Shown here piece after piece: positions 23,457-30,687 of a DNA stretch of 64,000 bases. This stretch comes from CAMAVH01 sp964628235 (GTDB lineage: Bacteria > Pseudomonadota > Alphaproteobacteria > SMXQ01), in the NCBI GenBank assembly GCA_964628235.1, contig CAZVLU010000005.1, forward strand, positions 44,928 through 108,927, read 5' to 3'. The position numbers were made by a program, and so were the translations under genes. The notes beneath the pieces were generated by a model. That model saw only the letters and a program-made list of their open reading frames with translations. It was not told the DNA's origin and ran no database searches. How positions within the stretch are numbered: position 1 is the stretch's first letter; each line of letters opens with the position of its first letter.

Positions 23457-23489
23457 TGTATGGCTGTTGTATGCCTGTTGTATGTCTGT
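23457..23489. promoter_or_regulatory. Three perfect-register 11-bp operator units
   Basis: TGTATGGCTGT (23457-23467), TGTATGCCTGT (23468-23478) and TGTATGTCTGT (23479-23489) are head-to-tail with no gap, so each sits one helical turn from the next. They lie in the 183-bp gap between the leftward DUF932 gene and the rightward small-terminase gene. This is the clearest copy of the recurring element and probably binds the repressor or the ribbon-helix-helix protein. Confidence 0.7.
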
Positions 23490-23579
23490 CGTCAACCGCC
23501 TTGATTGACAAAAATTTGCCGAGTAGGCGCGGAGGTGCTAAGGCTATTAGCGCCAATGGGTTACGGCGGAGGGCAAGGA

Positions 23580-24038
23580 ATGCCAGATCAGCGAGGGCGC
23601 AAGACGCCACAAGAAAGCCTCTTCGTTCAGGCGATGGCGGCCACGAATGACGCTGTGTTTTCGGCCCGTGAGGCCCAATACGCCCACCCCGCGCAACGTG
23701 CGCACGATTTAATGAAGCGGCCCGCGATTGTCGCGGAAGTGCTGCAATTGCAGCAGGAACGGCTGTTTAACGAGATTCTGCCGCTCGCCGTTGAGGTGCA
23801 TAAGGCTCTCTTGCTCAATCCCGCGACGCCAGCGGGCGCGAAGGTGCGCGCCGTTGAGTTGGCGTATGATCGGGCGTTCGGCGCGGAGGGTGCGGCCAGC
23901 GGCAAGCAACCGCACGAAATGACGGCCGATGAGCTGGCGCGCGAGCTGGATCGGCTCAAGAGCGAAGCGGCCGCGCGCGCTCGCCCCGTGATCGAGGGCA
24001 CGGCCGAGACCGTCGAGGAGCCGGGCGTTTTCGCCTAG
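23580..24038 (+). CDS. Terminase small subunit-like protein
   Basis: 152 residues from ATG at 23580, with GGAGGG upstream. NDAVFSAREAQYAHPAQRAHDLMKRPAIVAEV resembles the helix-turn-helix DNA-recognition part of small terminases, and the middle (LQQERLFNEILPLAVEVHKA) is helical for oligomer formation. A tail rich in Ala and Glu ends in GVFA. It lies 5 kb upstream of the large subunit, which is unusual since the two are often adjacent. It would recognise the packaging site. Confidence 0.68.
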   Translation: MPDQRGRKTPQESLFVQAMAATNDAVFSAREAQYAHPAQRAHDLMKRPAIVAEVLQLQQERLFNEILPLAVEVHKALLLNPATPAGAKVRAVELAYDRAFGAEGAASGKQPHEMTADELARELDRLKSEAAARARPVIEGTAETVEEPGVFA

Positions 24039-24302
24039 CTGCGCCCTGCCTGCGCCCAAGTGTCTAGCCTAAGTGCTTGTTATACCGTGCTTTGCTTGGC
24101 TATATGCAACACTCCGCCCGGCTCGCTGCGCCTGGCGTCGAGCCCTGCCGGGGCGCGCCGCCCGCCGGGCCGACCCCCGGCCTATAGTCCGACGTCGCGC
24201 CGGATTCGGTGCCCCGACGCGCATAAAAATTTGCAGCCGAAAAACATTTTCGGACATTCTGTCTGCTATCGCTTGACTGAATGACAGACACCGACCTACA
24301 TT
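24039..24302. other. Gene-free segment upstream of the structured RNA, with small hairpins
   Basis: No coding frame is convincing. It holds a GCCGGG/CCCGGC hairpin (24165-24181), a perfect CCGAAAA/TTTTCGG stem with a 3-nt loop (24237-24253), and an inverted repeat TCTGTC/GACAGA (24258-24263 and 24283-24288) straddling the -35 element of the RNA promoter. The CCGAAAA stem could terminate transcription from the small-terminase gene. Confidence 0.5.
24273..24302 (+). promoter_or_regulatory. Sigma70-like promoter for the structured RNA
   Basis: TTGACT (24273-24278) and TACATT (24297-24302) with an 18-bp spacer. The predicted start near 24308 coincides with the first base of the outermost left helix of the RNA. 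The inverted repeat TCTGTC/GACAGA around the -35 shares the GTCTG word of the phage operators, so the promoter may be repressed in the lysogen. Confidence 0.6.
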
Positions 24303-24835
24303 CCGCGTAGGCGTCCTGGCGAGAAACCCCGCGCGTAGTTGCTGCCGCAAGCCAGTGGACACGGGCGGACCTAACCGCCGGGGCGCCTAGGCGAAAAAAC
24401 ACGGTGAACCTCCCGGCCGTAGGACGGCGCAAGCCGGATCGCGTGATGGTGGCCCGCAAGGGATGGGAGCCCATCTTTCGCTTATCACCGCGTAACCGTT
24501 TCGGCGGCCCGATTTCTTCCACGCCCCCGCAGGAATGCGGAGACGCTGCCAGCCAGCAGTAGGCGCCGCTTCACAGCGGCAGGGAGTCGGGCCGCCGCAG
24601 CGCCGTATCGGTGAGTATCTGGGCGAAGGTGCGCGCCTTCGTCTGCCCCGCGCAGGGCTACCCCGTGAAGGGGCCGGATGCTCACCGCTGCGGCGACGGA
24701 GTAAGCAGGGCCGTACCTGGGCTAACAAGCGACTGTGAAAAGGTCGCCCTATAGCCCGTCAAGTGAGGGGTAGGACGCCGGGAAGCGAGGCCCGGACTTA
24801 GCTAGGGTTGCGCCTAGCCCGCGGTATATCGACAG
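24303..24835 (+). ncRNA. Large structured RNA candidate (about 530 nt), unknown family
   Basis: No open frame fits, yet the sequence is full of exact complementary pairs: TAGGCGTCC 24308-24316 with GGGCGCCTA 24381-24389; CTGGC 24316 with GCCAG 24351; GGCGG 24364 with CCGCC 24375; CCGG/CCGG and CCGT/ACGG nested at 24413-24437; an interrupted 8-bp stem CGCGTGAT with ATCACCGCG around 24440-24492 enclosing GATGG/CCATC; an 11-bp stem CGGCGGCCCGA 24502-24512 with 24587-24597 enclosing CCGCA-GGAA-TGCGG and GCCGCT/AGCGGC hairpins; CGCCG 24601 with CGGCG 24691 and CGGTGAG 24609 with CTCACCG 24681; GGGCTA 24719 with TAGCCC 24752 over GCGAC/GTCGC; CCGGG/CCCGG near 24778; GCTAGG/CCTAGC near 24801. GNRA-type loops favour the plus strand. 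Confidence 0.7.
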
Positions 24836-24852
24836 CCACCGAAGGAGCCACC

Positions 24853-25161
24853 ATGAGCGACGAGAAATCCACCGAAGAAATGATCCAGGCGAAGGGCCTG
24901 AACGCCCCTCGCCTCACGCCCGAGATGATCGACGCGCAGATCGTCACGAAGCTCTTCCACGTTTTCCCGAAAACCACCACGACGGTTTGCTGCATCGTTC
25001 TCGACAACGGCTACACGGTCGTCGGCGAGAGCGCCTGCGTCAGCCCCGAGAATTTCGACGAAGAGATCGGCCGCAAGGTGTCCTTCGAGAACGCCCGGCA
25101 AAAGATTTGGACGCTCGAAGGCTACGCGCTGCGCAACCGACTGGCGGCCGCTGCCGTCTGA
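24853..25161 (+). CDS. Gp49-family phage protein
   Basis: 102 residues from ATG at 24853, with GAAGGAG 6 nt upstream. APRLTPEMIDAQIVTKLFHV, then TTVCCIVLDNGYTVVGESAC and PENFDEEIGRKVSFENARQK with WTLEGYALRNRL, matches the Gp49-like family of phage proteins over nearly the full length. The function is unknown, but the gene often sits near packaging or lysis genes. It is directly downstream of the structured RNA and is followed by a strong terminator, so RNA and gene may be one transcript. Confidence 0.85.
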   Translation: MSDEKSTEEMIQAKGLNAPRLTPEMIDAQIVTKLFHVFPKTTTTVCCIVLDNGYTVVGESACVSPENFDEEIGRKVSFENARQKIWTLEGYALRNRLAAAAV

Positions 25162-25193
25162 TTAGCCTCTGCTCGACTAGTTCGCGTTTGTTG

Positions 25194-25242
25194 AACGCCG
25201 CCGGCGCCCTTCCACGGTTCCGGCGGCGTTTTCTTGATTTTG
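25194..25242 (+). terminator. Strong rho-independent terminator
   Basis: AACGCCGCCGG (25194-25204) pairs perfectly over 11 bp with CCGGCGGCGTT (25220-25230), followed by TTTTCTTGATTTT. It closes the transcript carrying the structured RNA and the Gp49-family gene. TGTATGATGATGTCTG follows at 25241-25256, another operator-like site. Confidence 0.9.
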
Positions 25243-25300
25243 TATGATGATGTCTGTAGGTTGCGCCTGACAACCCGCGTCGCGGCATACATTTAGCCCC

Positions 25301-27754
25301 GTGAGTGTGATGGCCGATCCGAGCAAATACACGCCAGATTACAGCTTCACCGACTATCAGACCTCGGAGCCGACCCGGCCGCTTCCAGGCGTTCGCGTCG
25401 ACGTCGAGCTTGCCGCGATCGCCGAATCCATCGACGAAAGCGTCGACGCGATCAAGGACGTGCGGCGCAGCGACGGCGCGCTGAAAAACGAAATCGTCAC
25501 GGTCGAGAGCTTGAGCCCCCAGGTCGCGGCCGGCGTCGGCTCGGGCGCTCTGGCTGCGCAAGAGGCCGCCGAAGCGGCACAGGAAGCGGCGGAAACGGCT
25601 CAAACCGCCGCCGAGCTGGCGCAGAGCGGCGCCGAGGCGGCCGAAACGGGCGCGGTCGCCGCGCAGGCGGCCGCCGAAGGCGCCGCCGAAGGGCTGCCGA
25701 TCAATCCGAAGCAAGCGCCGTTCAACGCGAAAGGCGACGGCGCCACCGACGACTACGCGGCGATCACCGCCGCGTTCGCGGCCGCCGCCTCGTCGGGCCG
25801 CCGCGTTAAGTTTCCCGCCGGCCGGTTTATGATTAGCCAGCCGATCGACCTTCTCGGGTCGAACGGCACCGACGAAAACTACTACGGCATGAGCTTTTCC
25901 GGCGAAGGCCACAACGCCGGCCCGACGTTCCGCAAAGTCGCGACGAGCATCGTCCAGACGTCCGACAACGTCCCGATCGTCAAGCTGTGGGGGCCGTGCG
26001 TACTCACCGACATCGAGTTCGAGTACGAGACCCAGCAGACGACCAGCGACACGGACTCCATCGGTCTTGAGCTTCACAATTGCTCGGCCAGCGAATTTCA
26101 CAACATTCGTATCTGGTACGCCCATATCAGCATGGGGCAGCCGCAAGCCGCTTTCGGCGCGACGTCGTTCAACGCCGTGTGGAACAGCGTTTTCGACAAT
26201 GTTTCGAGCTATAACGCCTCGCACACGCACTACGATTTCCGCAATTATGCCGGCGGCGGCACGAACACGCAGTTCCAGAAGCTCTACATTAACGGCGGCG
26301 GCAGCCTCGATTTCGCGACGCAGGGGCAGACCTGCCTCTACGGTATCCGCGGCACGAATTGGTCCGGCTTCGCGCTGAACGAATTGAGCGTCGACGCCTG
26401 CACCTTCACCGAGAAGCTGATCGAGATCGAGAACGCCAATTTTACGATCGACACGATTCGTTTCGAGAGCGTCGAGTGCCAGAAGAACAACGACGGCTGG
26501 ATTAAATTCGTCGGCGGACAATGTTCGGTGCGCATCGGCACGCTTGAGCTTTATCGCTGTCGCGGCCTCGCGGCCAATCTCACGACCGGAACCTATATCC
26601 TTTACGCCAACGCGGTTCTGTCGCTGCTTGCCGTCGGCAACATCATCATGTCGAGCAATTGCGATTTTCCGTCTGGCAAGGTCAATCGCCTGGTCTACGT
26701 CGGGGCGACCGACGTCAATTCGGACATTCGCATCGGGCCGTGCAACATCGCGGCGGCCAACGTGAGCGTCGACGTCTGGACCGAGACGCATAACGGTTTC
26801 TCGATCGTCAAGGAGTTCGTCGGCCGCTTTGTGGCTCGCTGGCTCAAGGCCGGCTCGATTAACTCGAAGGAGTGGGTCGGGACGGCGATTCCGACCGCCG
26901 GCGCGCATATCTACGGCGATCGCATGATTTTTGCACAGCCCGGCGACTTTGGTCGTCCGGTCGCGGCGATTATCGGCTCGCAGGGCACGCCCGGAACCTG
27001 GGCGACTTACGCTTGGGTCGGCGGGCAATTCACCTACACGACCAACGGCGACGCGAACCTGACGTATACGCCGAAGGTCTCGCGCGGCTTCTACCTGTTC
27101 AACGTGACCTTGACCGCCGCGCGAACGATCACGTTGAGCACCACGGGCGCGACCAACGGCGACATCGCCGTGTTTTCGCGCCGAGCGGCCGGCGCGTTCC
27201 CCGTCAACGTCGGTGCCGGTACTCCGCTCTGTCAGCTTCTCGACTACGAAACCTGCGTCCTTCAATTCAACGGTGGCGCCTGGGGCGTCATGTTCAAGGG
27301 CGCTTTCGCCGATGGGGCGTCGTCCGTCGTCGCGCACAAGAACGGCACCGATCAAACCGGCGTCGTCTGCGACACGCTGACCAAGGTGACGTTCGCCACC
27401 GAGGACAGCGACCCGCAGTCGCTTTGGGACGCGACCAATTCGAGGCTCGTTGCGCTGGTGCCGGCGCGCTATCGCGTTTCCGCAGCGGTTGCCATCAAGA
27501 CGACGAACGTCGTCGACGCGACGCCTTACGAGCTGTGGCTCTACAAGAACGGCGCGGCCTACCGTCGGCTCGACAAGCGACAGGCCAGCGGGACCGGCGA
27601 GTTTTCGCTGACGGGCGGCGCGACGTTCTTCGCCGACATCACGACGCCGGACGTATTCGAGATCTATGTGAAGTGCGGCGCCGCGGCCGAAAGCGATAAG
27701 ACGATCGACGGCACCGCGACGAACACCTTCATTTGCTGCGAAAAACTCTCCTAG
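25301..27754 (+). CDS. Tailspike / tail fibre with beta-helix
   Basis: About 817 residues from GTG at 25301 or ATG at 25310; no strong ribosome site decides. Residues 1-110 match a podoviral tail-adaptor start (FTDYQTSEPTRPLP) followed by an Ala-rich coiled coil of repeated AAE and AAQ steps. From about 145 (FNAKGDGATDDYAAITAAFA) comes the pectate-lyase-type right-handed beta-helix that begins most tailspikes. The last 150 residues (SAAVAIKTTNVVDATPYELW and similar) form a C1q-like jelly-roll tip. It should bind and possibly degrade host surface polysaccharide. It is encoded before the lysis genes rather than after the tail genes. Confidence 0.85.
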   Translation: MSVMADPSKYTPDYSFTDYQTSEPTRPLPGVRVDVELAAIAESIDESVDAIKDVRRSDGALKNEIVTVESLSPQVAAGVGSGALAAQEAAEAAQEAAETAQTAAELAQSGAEAAETGAVAAQAAAEGAAEGLPINPKQAPFNAKGDGATDDYAAITAAFAAAASSGRRVKFPAGRFMISQPIDLLGSNGTDENYYGMSFSGEGHNAGPTFRKVATSIVQTSDNVPIVKLWGPCVLTDIEFEYETQQTTSDTDSIGLELHNCSASEFHNIRIWYAHISMGQPQAAFGATSFNAVWNSVFDNVSSYNASHTHYDFRNYAGGGTNTQFQKLYINGGGSLDFATQGQTCLYGIRGTNWSGFALNELSVDACTFTEKLIEIENANFTIDTIRFESVECQKNNDGWIKFVGGQCSVRIGTLELYRCRGLAANLTTGTYILYANAVLSLLAVGNIIMSSNCDFPSGKVNRLVYVGATDVNSDIRIGPCNIAAANVSVDVWTETHNGFSIVKEFVGRFVARWLKAGSINSKEWVGTAIPTAGAHIYGDRMIFAQPGDFGRPVAAIIGSQGTPGTWATYAWVGGQFTYTTNGDANLTYTPKVSRGFYLFNVTLTAARTITLSTTGATNGDIAVFSRRAAGAFPVNVGAGTPLCQLLDYETCVLQFNGGAWGVMFKGAFADGASSVVAHKNGTDQTGVVCDTLTKVTFATEDSDPQSLWDATNSRLVALVPARYRVSAAVAIKTTNVVDATPYELWLYKNGAAYRRLDKRQASGTGEFSLTGGATFFADITTPDVFEIYVKCGAAAESDKTIDGTATNTFICCEKLS

Positions 27755-27763
27755 GGATCGCCC

Positions 27764-28009
27764 ATGTTCGAGCAAGTTCTATCGAAGACGAAAGCAGCCT
27801 TTGCCCTTGGTTTCCTCGTCGCGCCCTTGTGGGCCTCCTCGGCAAAGGCGCAGGCCGCCGTCGGTGCCGCGCTTCTCGCAACGCCCTGGTGGGCGTCGGC
27901 GATGGAGCTTGTGAATTACACGGCGAGCACCTTTGCCGTCGTCTGCGGCGCCATCATTGGCGGTCACGGCGTCTGGCGCATCATTCGCGGCAAGCTGAAA
28001 GGCGAGTGA
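27764..28009 (+). CDS. Holin-like membrane protein
   Basis: 81 residues with hydrophobic stretches at about 12-45 (AFALGFLVAPLWASSAKAQA and following) and 53-72 (ASTFAVVCGAIIGGHGVW), and a basic tail IRGKLKGE. The size, two membrane segments and position directly before the endolysin (TGATG overlap) are those of a phage holin that opens the inner membrane at lysis. Confidence 0.75.
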   Translation: MFEQVLSKTKAAFALGFLVAPLWASSAKAQAAVGAALLATPWWASAMELVNYTASTFAVVCGAIIGGHGVWRIIRGKLKGE

Positions 28010-28680
28010 TGGACGACACCGAAACGCTGGCGCGCACGCTCTACGGGGAGGCCGAGGCTAACGATAAGGCTGACGTCGAGGCGATTGCCGGCGTCGTCTT
28101 GAACCGTGCAGCCAACAAGAAATGGCCGAAGAGCATCGCTGCCGTCTGCCGGCAGCCGGCGCAGTTTTCTTGCTGGAACGCGGACAACCCGCGCCTCGGC
28201 AAGATCCTCACCGTGAGCAGCCGCGACAAATGGTACGCCTATTGTTACGGCGTGGCGGCTCGCGCCGTCGACGGCGATCTCACCGACCCGACGGGCGGCG
28301 CGACGCACTACTACGCCAGCTACATCGACACGCCAAAATGGGCCAAGGGCAAGGTGCCTTGCCACGAGACGCCAGCGGGAAAATACAATCACCTGTTCTT
28401 CAACGACATCGACACGCCGAAGCCGCGTCTCGCCACAGCCGCCAAGGTCACGGCCGGCGCAACGGCCGCCGCCGGCGCTGCGAGTGCCGTCGTCGACAGT
28501 GGCTTGCTCGATCAAGTCAAGCAGGCGGGCGAGATCGCGTCCGGTCTTGAGCCGGTTTTCTCGCTGCTTGGCAACCTCGGCCCGGCGTTGCCCTACCTCC
28601 TCGTCGCCGGCGGTCTCGCGGTCGTCGGCTGGCTCGCCTGGTCGTGGCGGCGTGACCGTAAAGACGGGGGCCGGACGTGA
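28009..28680 (+). CDS. Endolysin: SleB/Hydrolase_2-type cell-wall hydrolase with C-terminal membrane anchor
   Basis: 223 residues from ATG at 28009, chosen for the TGATG junction with the holin. Residues 6-135 follow the Hydrolase_2 pattern: LARTLYGEAEANDKADVEAI with the catalytic Glu, VVLNRAANKKWPKSIAAVCR and QPAQFSCWN, then a GGATHYYA segment. The C-terminal 85 residues, Ala-rich with a membrane helix (LPYLLVAGGLAVVGWLAWSW) and basic end, are unusual for an endolysin and may tether it before release. Confidence 0.85.
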   Translation: MDDTETLARTLYGEAEANDKADVEAIAGVVLNRAANKKWPKSIAAVCRQPAQFSCWNADNPRLGKILTVSSRDKWYAYCYGVAARAVDGDLTDPTGGATHYYASYIDTPKWAKGKVPCHETPAGKYNHLFFNDIDTPKPRLATAAKVTAGATAAAGAASAVVDSGLLDQVKQAGEIASGLEPVFSLLGNLGPALPYLLVAGGLAVVGWLAWSWRRDRKDGGRT

Positions 28681-28907
28681 GCTTTTTGGTCGGGCTCAAG
28701 GCGAAGGCCATCGCCGCCGGGCTTGTCGTTCTGGCGCTTCTCGCCGCGCTGGCGAAAGCGTTCTACGCCGGCCGCCGTTCGGCAGAGGTCGACAGCATGA
28801 AAGACCAGCTCGGCAACGTGGAGGTGCGAAATGAAGTCGATTCGCGGATTGATCGCGCTCCTCCTGTTGAGCGTCGGCGCCTGCGGGACAAGTGGACCCG
28901 CCGTTAA
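28677..28907 (+). CDS. Inner-membrane spanin (Rz-like)
   Basis: 76 residues from GTG at 28677, overlapping the endolysin stop by 4 nt. An N-terminal membrane helix (IAAGLVVLALLAALAKAFYA) is followed by a short charged helix with SAEVDSMKDQLGNVEVRNEV and a basic end, the topology of an i-spanin. The next gene, a lipoprotein, starts inside it in another frame, the classic Rz/Rz1 nesting. Confidence 0.75.
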   Translation: MSFLVGLKAKAIAAGLVVLALLAALAKAFYAGRRSAEVDSMKDQLGNVEVRNEVDSRIDRAPPVERRRLRDKWTRR

Positions 28908-29037
28908 GCCCGGCTGCGAATGGACGTCGCCGATTTACTTGGACAAGGACGACGTTCTGACGGAGCGAACGGAGCGCGCCATCATCGCGCTCAACGAAGC
29001 CGGCGAGAAAATCTGCGGCTGGCAGCCGCCACAGTGA
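28831..29037 (+). CDS. Outer-membrane spanin lipoprotein (Rz1-like)
   Basis: 68 residues, with GAGG 6 nt upstream. IALLLLSVGAC is a lipobox with lipidation at C18. The mature part (CGTSGPAVKPGCEWTSPIYL, then DDVLTERTERAIIALNEAGE and KICGW) matches a frequent phage lysis-cassette family with a DVLT-T-x-I-x-x-N motif and two Cys. It overlaps the i-spanin by 77 nt out of frame. Together they should fuse the two membranes in the last lysis step. Confidence 0.78.
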   Translation: MKSIRGLIALLLLSVGACGTSGPAVKPGCEWTSPIYLDKDDVLTERTERAIIALNEAGEKICGWQPPQ

Positions 29038-29043
29038 GGATCT

Positions 29044-30687
29044 ATGTCTAGCTCCGCTTCCAGCAGCACTCGACCGATCCGGCGCCCCGGCGTGCCGGCC
29101 GTCGTTCGCGCGCGCGCCGACGATGTCGAGCTGGCCGAGATCAATAAGCGGATCAAGCTTCTCGAACGTCAACAGCGCGCCCTCGAAGCGCATGACGATC
29201 TGCTCGTCTACACCAAATTCACCATGCCCCACCCCGAGGCGCCGAACGACGTCAACCGTTCGCGCTACGAGGACGAGCTGTTTCACCGCGAGGTGGCGAA
29301 GGCGCTCGAAGCTGTCGAGCGCGGCGAAATCGTCCAGCTCATCTATTGTATGCCGCCCCGCCACGGCAAGACCGAGATGGCGACGAAGCGCATGGCCGCC
29401 TGGTGTAGCGGCCGGCATCCCGATTGGGACGTCGCGGTCGCTTCCTACTCGGATACGATGGCGCAGGACATGGGCGCCGACACGCGCGCTATCCTGACGT
29501 CGGCGCAGCACAAGCAGGTGTTCCCGAGCTATCGCCTGCGGCGCGGCGGAAACGCCAAGGATAACATTCAAACCGATCGGGGCGGCCGTATCGTTTTCGT
29601 CGGCCGCGGCGGCGCGCTCACGGGCCGCGGTATGCATATCGGCCTCGGCGACGATCTGTTTAAGGACCACGAAGAGGCGCGGTCGCAGGCCATTCGAGAC
29701 CAGGCTTGGAATTGGTTCACGAAGGTCTTCATGACTCGCCGAATGGGCCTCAAGCTGGTCATCCTGACGATGACGCGCTGGCATAGCGACGACATCATCG
29801 GCCGCCTCACCGACCCGGAAAATCCCTACTACAACGCCATCGAGGCGAAAAAATGGAAGATTATCCGCCTGCCGGCCATCGCCGAAGACGACGACCCGCT
29901 CGGCCGCACGCCTGGCGAGGCGTTGTGGCCGGCGCGCTACGACCTGGATTTTCTTGAGAGCCAGCAGCGCCTCGATCCTCTCGGCTTCGCCTCGCTCTAC
30001 CAGCAGCGGCCGAGCGTCGCCGACGGCGTGCTGTTTCGTCGCGAGAACGTGCGCTACTACAAGCCGAGCGAGCTTCCCGAGGATCTGCGGATCTATTGCG
30101 CGAGCGATCACGCCGTTTCGACCGGCCAGCGCAACGACCCGACCGTTTTGCTGAAAGTCGGCATCGACCGTCAGAGCAACATCTATCTGCTCGAATGCTA
30201 CTGGCAGAAAGTGAAAACCGACGTCGCTGTCGAAGCGATGCTCGAAATGGGCCGGGGCAACATGCGCCCGCTGATCTGGTGGGCGGAAAAAGGTCATATC
30301 TCGAAGTCGATCGGGCCATTCCTCTACAAGCGCATGGTGGAGACGCAGACTTACCTGAATATCCGCGAAGTGCCGCCGATCGGCGACAAGGAGCAACGCG
30401 CGCAGTCGATCGCCGCGCGGCACGGCATGGGGAAGGTGTTTTTCCCGATTGGCGCGCTTTGGACCGAGCGCGCGATCGAGGAAATGCTCGCCTTCCCGAA
30501 CGGCACGCACGACGATTTCGTCGACACGCTGGCTTACATCGGCCTTGGCTTGCAGAGCCAATTCAAAGCCGGCGCGCCCGCGAAGAAAGAAAACGAGCTG
30601 CCGAAATTCGGATCGCTGGCTTGGGTCAAGTACATGGACAAATTCAAGCGGATGCAGCGCGAGCAGACCGCCGCCGGAGGCTTTTAG
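29044..30687 (+). CDS. terL: Terminase large subunit (packaging ATPase and nuclease)
   Basis: 547 residues. Walker A is YCMPPRHGKTEMATK near residue 105 and Walker B is IGLGDDLFKD near 200, followed by a TMTRWHSDD coupling motif. The RNase H-like nuclease domain shows IYCASDHAVS near 355 and GTHDDFVDTLAYIGLG near 485, with the metal-binding acidic residues. It packages DNA into the prohead formed by the portal and capsid genes that follow. It begins 6 nt after the spanin stop, so lysis and packaging genes may share a transcript. Confidence 0.93.
   Translation: MSSSASSSTRPIRRPGVPAVVRARADDVELAEINKRIKLLERQQRALEAHDDLLVYTKFTMPHPEAPNDVNRSRYEDELFHREVAKALEAVERGEIVQLIYCMPPRHGKTEMATKRMAAWCSGRHPDWDVAVASYSDTMAQDMGADTRAILTSAQHKQVFPSYRLRRGGNAKDNIQTDRGGRIVFVGRGGALTGRGMHIGLGDDLFKDHEEARSQAIRDQAWNWFTKVFMTRRMGLKLVILTMTRWHSDDIIGRLTDPENPYYNAIEAKKWKIIRLPAIAEDDDPLGRTPGEALWPARYDLDFLESQQRLDPLGFASLYQQRPSVADGVLFRRENVRYYKPSELPEDLRIYCASDHAVSTGQRNDPTVLLKVGIDRQSNIYLLECYWQKVKTDVAVEAMLEMGRGNMRPLIWWAEKGHISKSIGPFLYKRMVETQTYLNIREVPPIGDKEQRAQSIAARHGMGKVFFPIGALWTERAIEEMLAFPNGTHDDFVDTLAYIGLGLQSQFKAGAPAKKENELPKFGSLAWVKYMDKFKRMQREQTAAGGF

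Noticed and set aside
24303..24835. RNase P RNA, tmRNA, group I or group II intron
   Set aside because: None of the motifs I know for these (GAGGAAAGUCCGGGC-like for RNase P, tag reading frame and tRNA-like end for tmRNA, the GUGYG 5' end and domain V for group II) can be found. No reverse transcriptase or intron protein is nearby.
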